Shown here piece by piece: positions 25,818-35,361 of a stretch of DNA of 64,000 bases. Numbering within the stretch: the first letter of the stretch is position 1; each line of letters begins with the position of its first letter. The notes under the pieces were generated by a model. It made no database searches, had not been told where the DNA came from, and worked only from the letters and a program-made list of their open reading frames with translations. This DNA comes from Nitrospira sp. CG24D (lineage in GTDB: Bacteria; Nitrospirota; Nitrospiria; Nitrospirales; Nitrospiraceae), in NCBI GenBank assembly GCA_002869855.2, contig NEWQ02000023.1:181462-245461 (forward strand). The letters are read 5' to 3'. A program made the position numbers and the translations under genes.

Positions 25818-28325
25818 TCACAACCCCGCTTCTTTCAGCACCTGACCCGTATAGGATCGCTTAGATTTCGCTACTTCCCTGGGTGGGCCTTCGACCACGA
25901 TTTCGCCGCCGCGATCGCCGCCCTCTGGACCGAGATCGATGACCCAGTCAGCGTTCTTGATGACATCGAGATTATGCTCGATGACGAGGACCGTATTGCC
26001 CGCTTCCACCAGCCGATCCAGCACATCGATCAGCCGCTGCACGTCGGCAAAATGCAAACCGGTGGTCGGCTCGTCCAGAATGTACATCGTGCGTCCGGTC
26101 GGACGTTTCGAGAGTTCGCGCGATAGTTTCACGCGCTGAGCCTCGCCGCCGGAGAGCGTCGTGGCGGACTGGCCGAGCTTCACATAGTGCAACCCGACAT
26201 CATGCAGCGTTTCCAGCTTCCGCTTGATGAACGGAATGTGCTCGAAAAATTCCACCGCATCGTCGACCGTCATGTTCAACACATCGGCAATGCTCTTGCC
26301 TTTATGTAAAATCTCCATCGTCTCGCGGTTGTACCGCTGGCCCTTGCAGACTTCGCAGGTCACATAGACATCGGGCAGGAAATGCATCTCGATCTTGATC
26401 AGCCCGTCGCCCTGGCAGGCTTCGCACCGCCCGCCTTTGACGTTGAAACTGTAGCGCCCGGGCTTGTATCCCCGGACGCGCGACTCCGGCAGATTGGAAT
26501 AGAGATCCCGGATGAAGCTGAACAGGCCGGTGTAGGTCGCCGGGTTGGAGCGAGGCGTGCGGCCGATCGGCGATTGATCGATGTCGATCACTTTATCGAG
26601 GGCATCCACGCCGCGCAGCTCCTTACAGCCGTCGATCTTGGGTTTCTTCTGATAGAGCATCTGCGACAGCGAATGGAACAGAACTTCGAGGACGAGCGTG
26701 CTCTTCCCCGAACCGGAGACGCCGGTTACGCAGGTCAACATGCCCAACGGAATCTTCGCCGTCACATTCTTGAGGTTGTGCTTCTGCGCGTTTGCGACTG
26801 TGAGATAGCCCTTCGGCTTGCGGTCACGCTTGGGCAGCGAGACGGTCTGAATACCGCGCAGATACTGGCCGGTGATGGAATCGGGATTGCCCATCACCTC
26901 TTGCGGCGTGCCCTGGGCGATAACATGACCGCCTTGCGTGCCGGCGCCGGGCCCCATGTCGAGCAGGTGATCCGCTGCCATCATCGTTTCGGCATCATGC
27001 TCCACCACCACGACCGTATTGCCGAGATCGCGAAGCCGCAGCAGGGTCTGCAAGAGCCGACGGTTGTCGCGCTGATGCAACCCGATGGACGGTTCGTCAA
27101 GAATGTAGAGGACGCCGACGAGACCCGAGCCGATTTGCGTCGCCAGCCTGATCCGCTGCCCTTCGCCGCCGGATAAGGTCGCCGCAGCGCGATCTAAGGT
27201 CAGATAATCCAGTCCGACATTCACCAGAAAACCCAGCCGTTCGCGAATCTCTTTCAGGATGCGATGCGCGATGACCAGTTCACGATCGGTAAACTTCAGC
27301 GAGACAAAAAACTCCGCCGCCGCCCGGATCGACAGACTCGTGACTTCGGCGATGGATTTCTTCTCCAGCTTGATCGCGAGGCTTTCCGGCTTGAGCCTGG
27401 CGCCCTGGCAGACCTCGCAGGCATCCAGCAACGTAAAGTCTTCTTCCTCCGGACAGCCGGGCGTCATCGCGTAGCCGATGCCGTCGCAGGCGGGACAGGC
27501 GCCGTGCGGGCTGTTGAAGGAGAAAATACGCGGTTCGACTTCCGGGTAGCTCACACCGCATTTGATGCAGGCCAGCTTGTCACTATAGAGCCGGGTCTTG
27601 CCGTTGTCGGTCAGGACCGCCACCAATCCACCGGTCAGTTTCAACGAGGTCTCGACCGAGTCGGCCAGGCGCCGCATCAGCGCATCGCCCGCCTTCATCA
27701 CCAGGCGATCGACAATGATTTCAATCGTGTGCTTCTTTTGTTTGTCGAGGACAATGTCTTCGCCAAGGTCGACGATCTCGCCGTTCACCCGCGCGCGCAC
27801 ATAGCCGGCCTTGCGCATTTCCAGCAACTCTTTGCGATATTCCCCTTTGCGCCCCCGGACAATCGGCGCCAGGATTTGAAACTTCGCGCCCTCCGGCAGT
27901 CCTGCAATCGCATCGACCATCTGCTGAACCGTCTGCGCGGCGATTTCTTCCCCGCATTGAAAACAGTAGGGCCGTCCGACCCGCGCAAATAACAACCGCA
28001 GATAGTCATAGATCTCGGTAACGGTCCCGACGGTAGAACGCGGATTGTGACTAGTGCTCTTCTGCTCGATGGAAATGGCCGGCGATAATCCCTCAATCGA
28101 ATCGACATCGGGCTTGCCCATCTGCTCCAGGAACTGGCGGGCGTAGGCCGACAGCGATTCGACATAGCGCCGCTGGCCTTCGGCGTAAATGGTGTCGAAC
28201 GCGAGCGAGGACTTGCCCGATCCGCTCAAGCCGGTGATGACGACCAGCTTGTCGCGCGGAATCGTGACGTCGATATTTTTGAGGTTATGTTCGCGGGCGC
28301 CTTTTATGGTGATCGTATTGCTCAT
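25818..28325 (-). CDS. uvrA: UvrABC system protein A lacking the insertion domain
   Basis: 835 residues from the ATG at 28325 ([20 protein letters not shown]). UvrA is the dimeric ABC-type ATPase that finds DNA lesions and loads UvrB. Two ATPase modules are present: Walker [10 protein letters not shown] near 31 with signature [12 protein letters not shown], and GVSGSGKST near 540 with [15 protein letters not shown]. Zinc cysteine pairs are visible (CFQCGEE, CIKCGVS, CPACDG/CEVCQG, CEACQG/CEVCKG). Usual UvrA is about 940 residues; here the stretch between CPACDGIG and CEVCQGARL is only about 20 residues, so roughly 90-100 residues (the insertion domain) are absent. The UvrB-binding region appears to be kept. 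Confidence 0.95.
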   Translation of the reverse strand: MSNTITIKGAREHNLKNIDVTIPRDKLVVITGLSGSGKSSLAFDTIYAEGQRRYVESLSAYARQFLEQMGKPDVDSIEGLSPAISIEQKSTSHNPRSTVGTVTEIYDYLRLLFARVGRPYCFQCGEEIAAQTVQQMVDAIAGLPEGAKFQILAPIVRGRKGEYRKELLEMRKAGYVRARVNGEIVDLGEDIVLDKQKKHTIEIIVDRLVMKAGDALMRRLADSVETSLKLTGGLVAVLTDNGKTRLYSDKLACIKCGVSYPEVEPRIFSFNSPHGACPACDGIGYAMTPGCPEEEDFTLLDACEVCQGARLKPESLAIKLEKKSIAEVTSLSIRAAAEFFVSLKFTDRELVIAHRILKEIRERLGFLVNVGLDYLTLDRAAATLSGGEGQRIRLATQIGSGLVGVLYILDEPSIGLHQRDNRRLLQTLLRLRDLGNTVVVVEHDAETMMAADHLLDMGPGAGTQGGHVIAQGTPQEVMGNPDSITGQYLRGIQTVSLPKRDRKPKGYLTVANAQKHNLKNVTAKIPLGMLTCVTGVSGSGKSTLVLEVLFHSLSQMLYQKKPKIDGCKELRGVDALDKVIDIDQSPIGRTPRSNPATYTGLFSFIRDLYSNLPESRVRGYKPGRYSFNVKGGRCEACQGDGLIKIEMHFLPDVYVTCEVCKGQRYNRETMEILHKGKSIADVLNMTVDDAVEFFEHIPFIKRKLETLHDVGLHYVKLGQSATTLSGGEAQRVKLSRELSKRPTGRTMYILDEPTTGLHFADVQRLIDVLDRLVEAGNTVLVIEHNLDVIKNADWVIDLGPEGGDRGGEIVVEGPPREVAKSKRSYTGQVLKEAGL

Positions 28326-28357
28326 AGGCGCGGGATTATAACACTCACGGCTCATTC

Positions 28358-28386
28358 TTGACACTGTCTCATCGTACGTCTAGTAT
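28358..28386 (+). promoter_or_regulatory. Sigma70 promoter of the vapBC-like operon
   Basis: TTGACA at 28358-28363, exactly 17 bases, TAGTAT at 28381-28386. It is overlapped by the operator palindrome. Confidence 0.75.
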
Positions 28387-28395
28387 ACGTACGAT
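28371..28395. promoter_or_regulatory. Perfect palindromic operator over the -10 box
   Basis: ATCGTACGT (28371-28379) and ACGTACGAT (28387-28395) are a perfect 9-base inverted repeat around a 7-base centre that contains the -10 element. This is the classic layout for autoregulation by a ribbon-helix-helix antitoxin with its toxin. Confidence 0.75.
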
Positions 28396-28410
28396 ACTAA
28401 CGGAGGCACC

Positions 28411-28680
28411 ATGCCGAAAACGGCGTTAAAAAAAGAAAAATGGACGCTCTCCTTCGATCCGGCTCTGAAAAGCGCGGTCGTGAAGGCAGCCAAGCGCAGA
28501 GGAGTCTATCCGGTCACTCTCCTCGAAAGTCTCGTACGGGAAAAATTCAGCCCCTACGGGCATTCGGATGTGGAGGACAGTGCCGCCTATGTCAGCTCGC
28601 TGCGGAAGCAGAGCCGCAAGCAGTCTGACGACGCGTTTCTGGACGAGATTGAAACATGGCAAAAATCTCGCTCCTCTTAG
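28411..28680 (+). CDS. Ribbon-helix-helix antitoxin (VapB-like)
   Basis: 89 residues, preceded by CGGAGGCACC. The N-terminal WTLSFDPALKSAVVKAAKRRGVYPVTLLESLVRE fits a ribbon-helix-helix DNA-binding domain; the acidic/polar C-terminal tail (SRKQSDDAFLDEIETWQ) would wrap the toxin. It overlaps the next gene by 25 bases. It should bind the palindrome over its own promoter and neutralise the PIN-domain protein. Confidence 0.78.
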   Translation: MPKTALKKEKWTLSFDPALKSAVVKAAKRRGVYPVTLLESLVREKFSPYGHSDVEDSAAYVSSLRKQSRKQSDDAFLDEIETWQKSRSS

Positions 28681-29030
28681 ACACGGACATCTTCATCGAT
28701 TTCTTCAATACCGGCCGCTTCCACGCATTATTCGACTCCAGCAGCTTCACGCTCTACTATTCGATCGTCACCAAGAAAGAGCTGTTGACCAAACTAGGCC
28801 TCCGCGAGAACGAACGTGAGGCGATCCTGGACGAATTAAGCCGATGTCGGCTTATCACTCTGTCCGATTCGATCACAGCACGATACTCCGAGCTTCGTCG
28901 CCAGCATCCTTCACTCGACAAAGGTGATGCCCTCATCGCAGCCACAGCACTCGTCAAGCACCTTCCCTTGATGACACGAAACAAACGACACTTTCGAATG
29001 GTTACGGGACTGACCCTGTTTGGAGAGTAA
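28656..29030 (+). CDS. vapC: PIN-domain ribonuclease toxin (VapC-like)
   Basis: 124 residues. The acidic PIN set is visible: Asp9/Asp11 in LLDTDIFIDFF, Glu in TKKELLTKL, and the Asp pair in DKGDALIAATAL, followed by TRNKRHF. VapC toxins cleave RNA, often tRNA or rRNA, in a Mg-dependent manner. Start overlaps the antitoxin gene, typical of such operons. Confidence 0.9.
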   Translation: MAKISLLLDTDIFIDFFNTGRFHALFDSSSFTLYYSIVTKKELLTKLGLRENEREAILDELSRCRLITLSDSITARYSELRRQHPSLDKGDALIAATALVKHLPLMTRNKRHFRMVTGLTLFGE

Positions 29031-29124
29031 ATATCCCCCCCTTTACCTGCCACAAGCCCAGGCCCATCTCTCAACCGCACTCCTTGCCTTGACAAAGTCT
29101 GAAAGCAGGTGCTACCACGGCGCC

Positions 29125-29901
29125 ATGGTACAAACGCGACAGCCCTCTGCTTCATCCGGCACCCAGGCCCCCGCGCAGGCGGTATCGACCTGGTCCGGAC
29201 CGGCGCGCGAACAAGCCGTACAGCGGATGTTCACGGCCATCGCGGGCGTCTACGATCTGAACAACACGCTTCTGAGCTTCGGACTCCATTACCGCTGGAA
29301 GAAAATCACGGCATCGCTCGTCCCGCCAGTCGAACAGGGCACGGCGCTCGATGTGGGAGCCGGCACGGCCGACCTGGCCCTGTTGGTCGAGCCCCGCATG
29401 GGGACCAACGGCCGCGTCGTCGCTTCCGATCTCAATCACGCGATGCTCGCCGAAGGGCTCAAGAAGGTGGACCTCAAAGGTCGCACGGGCAAAATCGCCT
29501 GCCTGCAAGCCAATGCGGAACATCTCGGTTTCACGGACAACACGTTCGATGCGGTGACGACCGGCTTCTGCATGCGCAATGTCGGGAACCTCCCGCAAGC
29601 GGTCGGTGAAATTCGGCGCGTGATGAAGCCGGGTGGCACGTTTGTCTGCCTGGAGTTTTCCCGGCCGGTCTTTGGCTGGCTGCGGGCGCTCTATGATTGG
29701 TATTCGTTCAAATTGCTGCCCTGGATCGGAACGAAGGTCGCGCGGGATACCACCGGCGTGTATGAGTATCTACCCGCCTCTATCCGCACGTTCCCCGATC
29801 AGGAGCGACTCTGCCAGGTCCTGCGCGAGGCCGGCTTCCGCCAGGTGTCCTATAAGAACCTGACCGGCGGCATTGTGGCAATCCATGTGGCGGTGAAGTG
29901 A
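29125..29901 (+). CDS. menG: Demethylmenaquinone/ubiquinone C-methyltransferase
   Basis: 258 residues from ATG 29125 (MVQTRQPSASSG); the frame continues upstream without coding character. The UbiE/MenG signature is complete: MFTAIAGVYDLNNTLLSFGLHYRWKK, SAM-binding ALDVGAGTADLALLV, and GFCMRNVGNLPQAVGEIRRVMKPGG. It methylates the demethylmenaquinone ring with SAM, the last step of menaquinone synthesis. It stands between vapC and a heptad repeat element, followed by the radical SAM cluster; a link to that cluster is not shown. Confidence 0.93.
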   Translation: MVQTRQPSASSGTQAPAQAVSTWSGPAREQAVQRMFTAIAGVYDLNNTLLSFGLHYRWKKITASLVPPVEQGTALDVGAGTADLALLVEPRMGTNGRVVASDLNHAMLAEGLKKVDLKGRTGKIACLQANAEHLGFTDNTFDAVTTGFCMRNVGNLPQAVGEIRRVMKPGGTFVCLEFSRPVFGWLRALYDWYSFKLLPWIGTKVARDTTGVYEYLPASIRTFPDQERLCQVLREAGFRQVSYKNLTGGIVAIHVAVK

Positions 29902-29909
29902 TATGGTTC

Positions 29910-29997
29910 ATGGTCGATGGTAGATGGGTTACAATCCAAGATGAAACTTCATCATCGACCGTTAGCCATTCTCCATAACCCATTAACCATCAACTAT
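29910..29997. repeat. Stand-alone heptad inverted-repeat element
   Basis: Left arm 29910-29931 (units ATGGTCG, ATGGTAG, ATGGGTT) and right arm 29976-29997 are imperfect inverted copies matching at about 18 of 22 positions; the right half shows seven-base units CATAACC, CATTAAC, CATCAAC. It is the same sequence family as the arms around the four-helix-bundle gene, but without a gene between them. It ends four bases before the start codon of the next gene. Confidence 0.75.
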
Positions 29998-30001
29998 TAG
30001 C

Positions 30002-31645
30002 ATGCGCTCGATTCTCTACGTCTTTCTGCCCTGTAAGAAGGTGTATCCGATCGGGATCACCTATCTGGCTGACTTTATTCACCGCCGCCAACCGGACGTC
30101 CGCCAGCAGGTCCTCGACCTGTCGCTCTTTCCCGTCTCGCAACGCAGCCAGGCCCTTCGCGATGCGGCGACAGCCTTTAAGCCGGACCTGGTCTGTTTCT
30201 CCTGGCGGGATATTCAGATTTTCTCGCCCCACGAGGGCGATTCGTCGCTGGAGCATGCGTTTAATTTCTACTTCGCGAGCAATCCGCTCAAACGCGTGGT
30301 GGCGTCGTTCGAAGGAGTGAAGCAGCTCTACCGCTACTACAGCCATATCTACAAGATTCTGTCGTATCCCTGGCTGATCCGGAAAGAGTTCTCGAAGGCG
30401 CAGATCATGATCGGAGGCGGGGCCTTTACGGCCTTTGCCGACCAGCTTATCGAGAAGTTGCCGGAGGGGACGATCGGCCTGCTCGGCGAAGGGGAAGATG
30501 CGATCCTGAAGGTGATCGAAGGGCGTTCGATCGAAGACGAACGCTATATCATTAAAGAAGGAGGGAAAGTCAGGAAAGGCCAGCAGGGTTCACCGGCGCT
30601 GCTCGATGCCCTGACCGTCGATCTGCCTTACCTGACGTCGATTTTCCCCCAGCATCGTGAATTTATCGGCGAATCGATCGGCGTGCAGACCAAACGGGGC
30701 TGTCCCTACGACTGTGCCTTCTGCCTCTACCCCTATATTGAAGGAAAGCGGGTCCGGTATCGACCGCCCTCCATGGTCGTAAAGGATATTTCCCAGCATT
30801 ACCACCAGTGGGGTGCACGGCGGTTCTGGTTTACCGATGCGCAGTTCATCACCGGGAAAGAAGCCTATCCGCAATGCACGGAGATTCTGGAGCGGATTGT
30901 CAGTGAAAAGCTGGGCATCGAATGGTCCGGCTACATCCGCACCTCGCTCATTACGCCAGAATTGGCGAAGCTGATGGTGCGGTCCGGTGTCGGGGACCTG
31001 GAAGTGGCCATCACGTCCGGCTCTCAGGAGGTGCTAAACAACCTCCATATGGGGTTCAAGCTGGAACGCCTCTATGATGGATGCCGCTACCTGGCCGAAG
31101 CCGGATTCAAGGGCAAAGTCATTCTGAATTATTCGCTCAATTCCCCCAAAGAGACGGAAGAGACGCTCTTACAAAGCGTGGAGTCCTATAAGATCGTGGC
31201 CTCGATCCTGGGGGAAGAGCGGGTATTCCCCCTGATGTTCTTCCTGGGAATCCAGCCGAATACCGATCTTGAACAGCGATTGCTCGAAGAAGGCTACCTG
31301 TCGGCCGGCTATAACCCCTTGATGCTCACCCCGACCAGTATCCGGAAGCTGCTTTACAACCCGGCTCCCCTTAATAGCTTCATCGCCAAAGCCTGCCTAA
31401 AGGCCTGGGAGCGGAAGGAAGGCAGTCGCGACCCCAGAAAATGGACCGGCTCCCTCTCTCAAACAGCGTCCGCCAACGCGACGGGTCAATCCGGCCAATA
31501 CGCCGACAAAAGCCTGGTCAAAGGGATCGAAGGGAACTCCGGCCGGGACGCTTTGCTCTCCCTTGAAGAGATTCTCAAGTCGCGCAAGAACCCGTCTTCT
31601 TCCGTGACATCTTCCTCCAAATCCTCCGTGACGCCCGTTTCCTAA
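30002..31645 (+). CDS. B12-binding-type radical SAM enzyme
   Basis: 547 residues. The N-terminal 200 residues look like a cobalamin-binding (Rossmann) domain (SILYVFLPCKKVYPIGITYLADFI, DLVCFSWRD, IMIGGGAFTAF), without the classic DxHxxG motif. The radical SAM core has Cys234/Cys238/Cys241 in RGCPYDCAFCLYPYIEGKRVRYR. The tail from about 480 is Ser/Thr/Asn-rich and probably disordered. Such enzymes perform methylations or rearrangements; the substrate cannot be told. The start codon directly follows a heptad repeat and lacks a ribosome site. It heads the cluster with the USP/PCP_red protein. Confidence 0.85.
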   Translation: MRSILYVFLPCKKVYPIGITYLADFIHRRQPDVRQQVLDLSLFPVSQRSQALRDAATAFKPDLVCFSWRDIQIFSPHEGDSSLEHAFNFYFASNPLKRVVASFEGVKQLYRYYSHIYKILSYPWLIRKEFSKAQIMIGGGAFTAFADQLIEKLPEGTIGLLGEGEDAILKVIEGRSIEDERYIIKEGGKVRKGQQGSPALLDALTVDLPYLTSIFPQHREFIGESIGVQTKRGCPYDCAFCLYPYIEGKRVRYRPPSMVVKDISQHYHQWGARRFWFTDAQFITGKEAYPQCTEILERIVSEKLGIEWSGYIRTSLITPELAKLMVRSGVGDLEVAITSGSQEVLNNLHMGFKLERLYDGCRYLAEAGFKGKVILNYSLNSPKETEETLLQSVESYKIVASILGEERVFPLMFFLGIQPNTDLEQRLLEEGYLSAGYNPLMLTPTSIRKLLYNPAPLNSFIAKACLKAWERKEGSRDPRKWTGSLSQTASANATGQSGQYADKSLVKGIEGNSGRDALLSLEEILKSRKNPSSSVTSSSKSSVTPVS

Positions 31646-31684
31646 ACTCATCGATCCCGAGGCGATTGACTCCGGATCTTCGCC

Positions 31685-31714
31685 TTGCATTCCAGATTGG
31701 CCCAATGCTATTAT
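31685..31714 (+). promoter_or_regulatory. Candidate promoter of the USP/PCP_red operon
   Basis: TTGCAT at 31685-31690, 18-base spacer, TATTAT at 31709-31714, leaving a leader of about 95 bases before the ATG at 31815, which has GGAGGAGG upstream. Confidence 0.4.
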
Positions 31715-31814
31715 CCGACCTCTTTTATGCCGGGGATCTCAGGCAACCGTTTGGTTTTTCTCACAATTATGACGGTTCTCCCCGACAAAAAGAGGCCTTG
31801 GAGGAGGCGTCTCA

Positions 31815-33911
31815 ATGTATAAGACCATCTATATCCCGGTCGATAATTCCGACCATTCCAATACAGCGGTCGACGTGGGCGTCGAGTTCGCGAAGACCTT
31901 CGGGTCCAAGATTGTCGGCAGCCACGTCTACGCGGCGAAGATGCACGACAAGCGCTTCAAGCAAATGGAAGCGGGACTGCCTGAGGAGTATCACGATGAA
32001 AAGGAACTGGACCGCCAGCGGCAGATCCACGATTCGCTGATCACGCGCGGGCTCCAGATCATCACGGACTCCTATCTCGACTACGTCGACAAGAAGTGCA
32101 ACGAGTCCAACCTCCCGATTGAACGGAAATCCCTCGAAGGGCGCAACTGGAAGGTGCTGGTCGAAGATATCAATACCAACGCCTACGATCTGGTCATCAT
32201 GGGCGCGCTGGGTGTCGGCGCGGTGAAAGACAGCGTGATCGGCAGCAATACCGAGCGCGTGATCCGCCGCATCCGCAACTCGGACATGTTCATCATCAAG
32301 AACACCGAGCCCATGAACAACGGCAAGATCGTGGTGGCCGTCGACGGGAGCCCCTATTCCTTCGGTGGATTGATGACGGGCCTGGCCCTCGGCAAAGCCT
32401 TCAATCGTCCGGTCGAAGCCATTGCCGCTTTTGACCCCTACTTCCACTATGCCGCCTTCCACAGCATCTCGGGCGTATTGAACGAAGAGGCCGGCAAGGT
32501 CTTCCGCTTTAAAGAGCAAGAAAAACTCCACGAAGAAATCATCGACAGCGGCCTGGCCAAGATTTACCAGTCACACCTCGATATTTCCCGGGAAATTGCC
32601 CAGGCCGAGAAGACCGACGTCAAGACGACGCTCCTCGACGGCAAGGCGTTTGAAAAGATCATCCAGTATGTCCGTAAGGATGTCCCGTGGCTGCTGATCG
32701 TCGGTCGCATCGGCGTCCATAGCGATGAAGACATGGATATCGGCAGTAACACTGAAAATCTCTTGCGCAGCGCTCCGTGCAACGTCCTGGTGTCCAATCG
32801 CAAATATGTGCCGCCGATCGATACGCAGGCCGAGTACACCATTGCCTGGACGGAAGAGTCCCTCCGCCGCATGGAAAAGATCCCGATCTTCGCCCGTGGC
32901 GTCGCCAAGACGGCCATTCACCGTTACGCGATCGAAAAGGGCCACACGATCATCAGCAATACCGTCATCGATGCCGCGGTCGGCCATATTCTCCCCAAGG
33001 GCGCGATGGATGCGATGCGCGCGTTAGGCGGCAATCTTGAAGCGGCCGGAATCGATCGCGACAAGATGCAGGCGGACGATTCGGTCGCCAAGGACCTCAT
33101 GGGGAACACACTGAGCGGCATGATGACCGGTATCGTGGAAGAAAAACCGAAGAATTCAGCCGGGACTCAGGCCTATCTCGACCGCATGAGCCAGAATTAC
33201 TTTGTCTGCGATGGCTGCGGATACATCGGGAAGGGCGACACGCCGGTGAAATGCCCGGTCTGCTCCGCCGACGGCGACAAATTCAAGCTGGTCGATAAGC
33301 AGATTTTCGAAGCAGCCGCCAAAGCCGAAGGCGAACTGGAAACCGATCTGGCCTACGACGACGTCCCCATGCAATGGACGAAGGACGCCAAGGAAGCGAT
33401 CCGCGCGGTTCCCGCCGGCTTCCAACGTCGCCGCGCCAAAGCCAGAATCGAAAAGAGCGCCAGAAAGCTCGGCATGACGACGATTACACTCGAATATGCC
33501 GCCCCCACGATCAAGGAAGCGGCGGACGAAGACTATCAGCCAATTTTCGCGAACAAAGGCACCGGCACCTCGCCGGCCGCCGAGGTCACGCTCGCCACAA
33601 CGACCACCAACGGGACGAACGGCGAACATGCAAACGGCAACGGCGCCGCCAAACCCGAAGAAACCTCTCCGTTTACCTGGAGCGCTGACGCTCAGGCAAG
33701 GCTGGAGCGGGCTCCGGAAGGTTTCATGCGCGACTGCACCAAGGCGTTGATTGAGAAGCATGCGGAAAAGATCGGAGCGACCCTCATCACGGCTGAAGTG
33801 GCCAATGAGGGGATCGAACAGGCCAAGGGCTACATGGCCGACGCCATGAAGACGGGCAATCTCAAAGACATGATTGCCAATCTGACCGGTTCGAAGTCCG
33901 GGGCCAACTGA
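31815..33911 (+). CDS. Double universal-stress protein fused to rubredoxin knuckle and three PCP_red modules
   Basis: 698 residues. Order: UspA-like domain 1 (1-165, with VIMGALGVGAVKDSVIGSNTERV), UspA-like domain 2 (170-335, VVAVDGSPYS and GRIGVHSDEDMDIGSNTENLL), a PCP_red-like helical module from Trp345 (WTEESLRRMEKIPIFARGV), a rubredoxin-type zinc/iron knuckle with Cys465, Cys468, Cys480, Cys483, then two more PCP_red modules from Trp521 and Trp622. PCP_red (PF08369) is known from the C terminus of light-independent protochlorophyllide reductase subunit B. The stop codon shares a base with the ATG of the next gene, so translation is coupled. Cytoplasmic; role unknown, possibly electron delivery to the neighbouring radical SAM enzyme. 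Confidence 0.88.
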   Translation: MYKTIYIPVDNSDHSNTAVDVGVEFAKTFGSKIVGSHVYAAKMHDKRFKQMEAGLPEEYHDEKELDRQRQIHDSLITRGLQIITDSYLDYVDKKCNESNLPIERKSLEGRNWKVLVEDINTNAYDLVIMGALGVGAVKDSVIGSNTERVIRRIRNSDMFIIKNTEPMNNGKIVVAVDGSPYSFGGLMTGLALGKAFNRPVEAIAAFDPYFHYAAFHSISGVLNEEAGKVFRFKEQEKLHEEIIDSGLAKIYQSHLDISREIAQAEKTDVKTTLLDGKAFEKIIQYVRKDVPWLLIVGRIGVHSDEDMDIGSNTENLLRSAPCNVLVSNRKYVPPIDTQAEYTIAWTEESLRRMEKIPIFARGVAKTAIHRYAIEKGHTIISNTVIDAAVGHILPKGAMDAMRALGGNLEAAGIDRDKMQADDSVAKDLMGNTLSGMMTGIVEEKPKNSAGTQAYLDRMSQNYFVCDGCGYIGKGDTPVKCPVCSADGDKFKLVDKQIFEAAAKAEGELETDLAYDDVPMQWTKDAKEAIRAVPAGFQRRRAKARIEKSARKLGMTTITLEYAAPTIKEAADEDYQPIFANKGTGTSPAAEVTLATTTTNGTNGEHANGNGAAKPEETSPFTWSADAQARLERAPEGFMRDCTKALIEKHAEKIGATLITAEVANEGIEQAKGYMADAMKTGNLKDMIANLTGSKSGAN

Positions 33912-35314
33912 TGGGTAAATCGCTCCCGATGCTGAGCCTCCCCTCGTTGCAGGGAGCGCTCGGGTCGCTTCAACAGCAGATCACGCAGTTTATGACCCCT
34001 GCGCCGAAGGGCGAAGGCGTGTACGACGGCCGGACCGTCGATGACTTCAAGCCTTATCTCGTTGCGCTCAATCTGACAAAGCGCTGCAATCTCAAGTGCG
34101 ATCACTGCTACCTCGATGCCACCACCAAATCGGCCGGCGGCGACGACGAGCTCTCCACTGAAGAGTGCTATACGCTCATCGATCAAATCGCTGTCGTGAA
34201 TAAGGGCTGTCTGCTGGTCATTACAGGCGGAGAGCCGCTGGTCCGTCCCGACATTCTCGACATCGCCCGCCATGCGGTGAAGCTCGGCTTCATGGTGGTC
34301 TTCGGGACCAACGGCATGCTCATCAACGACCAGATGGCCAAAGCCCTCGTCGAGATCGGCGTCATGGGCGTCGGCATCAGCATCGATTCGCTCGATGCCG
34401 CCAAACACAATTCTTTCCGTGGCGTTCCGGGAGCCTGGGAAGCCGCTGTGGCCGGGATTGAAGCCAGCAAGCGGAACGGCCTTCAATTCCAAGTCCATTT
34501 CAGCGCGCAACCGATGAACTATCAGGAGCTGCCGGCGGTCATTGAGTGGTCGCATCAACTCGGCGCACGAGTCCTCAATGTGTTCTTCATGGTCTGTACG
34601 GGCCGCGGCGAAGAACTCACGGACATCACCCCTGCGCAGTACGAGGAAGTGCTGGGCTACCTGGTCAATTGCCAGGACAATTATAAGGGCATGCTGGTCC
34701 GCGCTCGTTGCGCCCCCCACTTCAAACGCTTGGCCTATGAGAAGGATCCGAACTCTCCCATCACGAAAGCCACCGGCTACATGGGGGGCGGCTGCCTCGC
34801 CGGCACCAACTACGCACGCGTGACGCCGAACGGTGAACTGACGCCCTGTCCGTATATGCCGCTCTCTGCCGGTAATATCCGTGAGAATAGCTTCGTCGAT
34901 CTGTGGGAAAAGTCGGATGTGTTCAATTCTTTCCGCTACCCACAGCTCAAGGGGAAATGCGGCGACTGCGAATATACCGATATCTGCGGTGGCTGCCGTG
35001 CCCGTCCGTACGTGGATCACGGCGACTGGCTGGACGAAGACGAATGGTGTCTCTACACGCCTAAGGGCGGAGAAAAGATTAAGGTCGCGTTCAACGTCCT
35101 GGAAGAATCTGCAATCCCCTGGGACGAGGCATCCGAGCTGCGCTTGAGCCGCATCCCCTATTTTCTCCGCGCGATGGTCAAGAAAGGCGTCGAGAAGCAC
35201 GCCCGCGAGAATAGTGTCCCACTGATCACCATCGAGCTGATGGAAGAACTCAGGAAGAAGCGATTCGGCAACGACGCGCCCGTCTTCAATTTCGACATGA
35301 AGGGTAAGGAGTGA
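33911..35314 (+). CDS. Radical SAM/SPASM enzyme (AhbD/NirJ-like) with C-terminal PCP_red module
   Basis: 467 residues. Radical SAM cysteines 59, 63 and 66 lie in LTKRCNLKCDHCYLDA, with GGEPL following. The C-terminal SPASM/twitch region has GGGCLAGTNYARVTPNGELTPCPYMP and CGDCEYTDICGGCRARPY, strongly reminiscent of the AhbD/NirJ enzymes that decarboxylate or trim haem precursors. After the SPASM domain, residues from Trp404 (WDEASELRLSRIPYFLRAMVKKGVEKHAREN) form a PCP_red module like those in the preceding protein. Its true substrate is uncertain: a tetrapyrrole is the best guess, but SPASM enzymes also act on peptides. Translationally coupled to the USP fusion. Confidence 0.87.
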   Translation: MGKSLPMLSLPSLQGALGSLQQQITQFMTPAPKGEGVYDGRTVDDFKPYLVALNLTKRCNLKCDHCYLDATTKSAGGDDELSTEECYTLIDQIAVVNKGCLLVITGGEPLVRPDILDIARHAVKLGFMVVFGTNGMLINDQMAKALVEIGVMGVGISIDSLDAAKHNSFRGVPGAWEAAVAGIEASKRNGLQFQVHFSAQPMNYQELPAVIEWSHQLGARVLNVFFMVCTGRGEELTDITPAQYEEVLGYLVNCQDNYKGMLVRARCAPHFKRLAYEKDPNSPITKATGYMGGGCLAGTNYARVTPNGELTPCPYMPLSAGNIRENSFVDLWEKSDVFNSFRYPQLKGKCGDCEYTDICGGCRARPYVDHGDWLDEDEWCLYTPKGGEKIKVAFNVLEESAIPWDEASELRLSRIPYFLRAMVKKGVEKHARENSVPLITIELMEELRKKRFGNDAPVFNFDMKGKE

Positions 35315-35361
35315 GGTTCTAGCGCCGGCGATCTCTCGCCACGCTGCCTCATGAATGCTCT

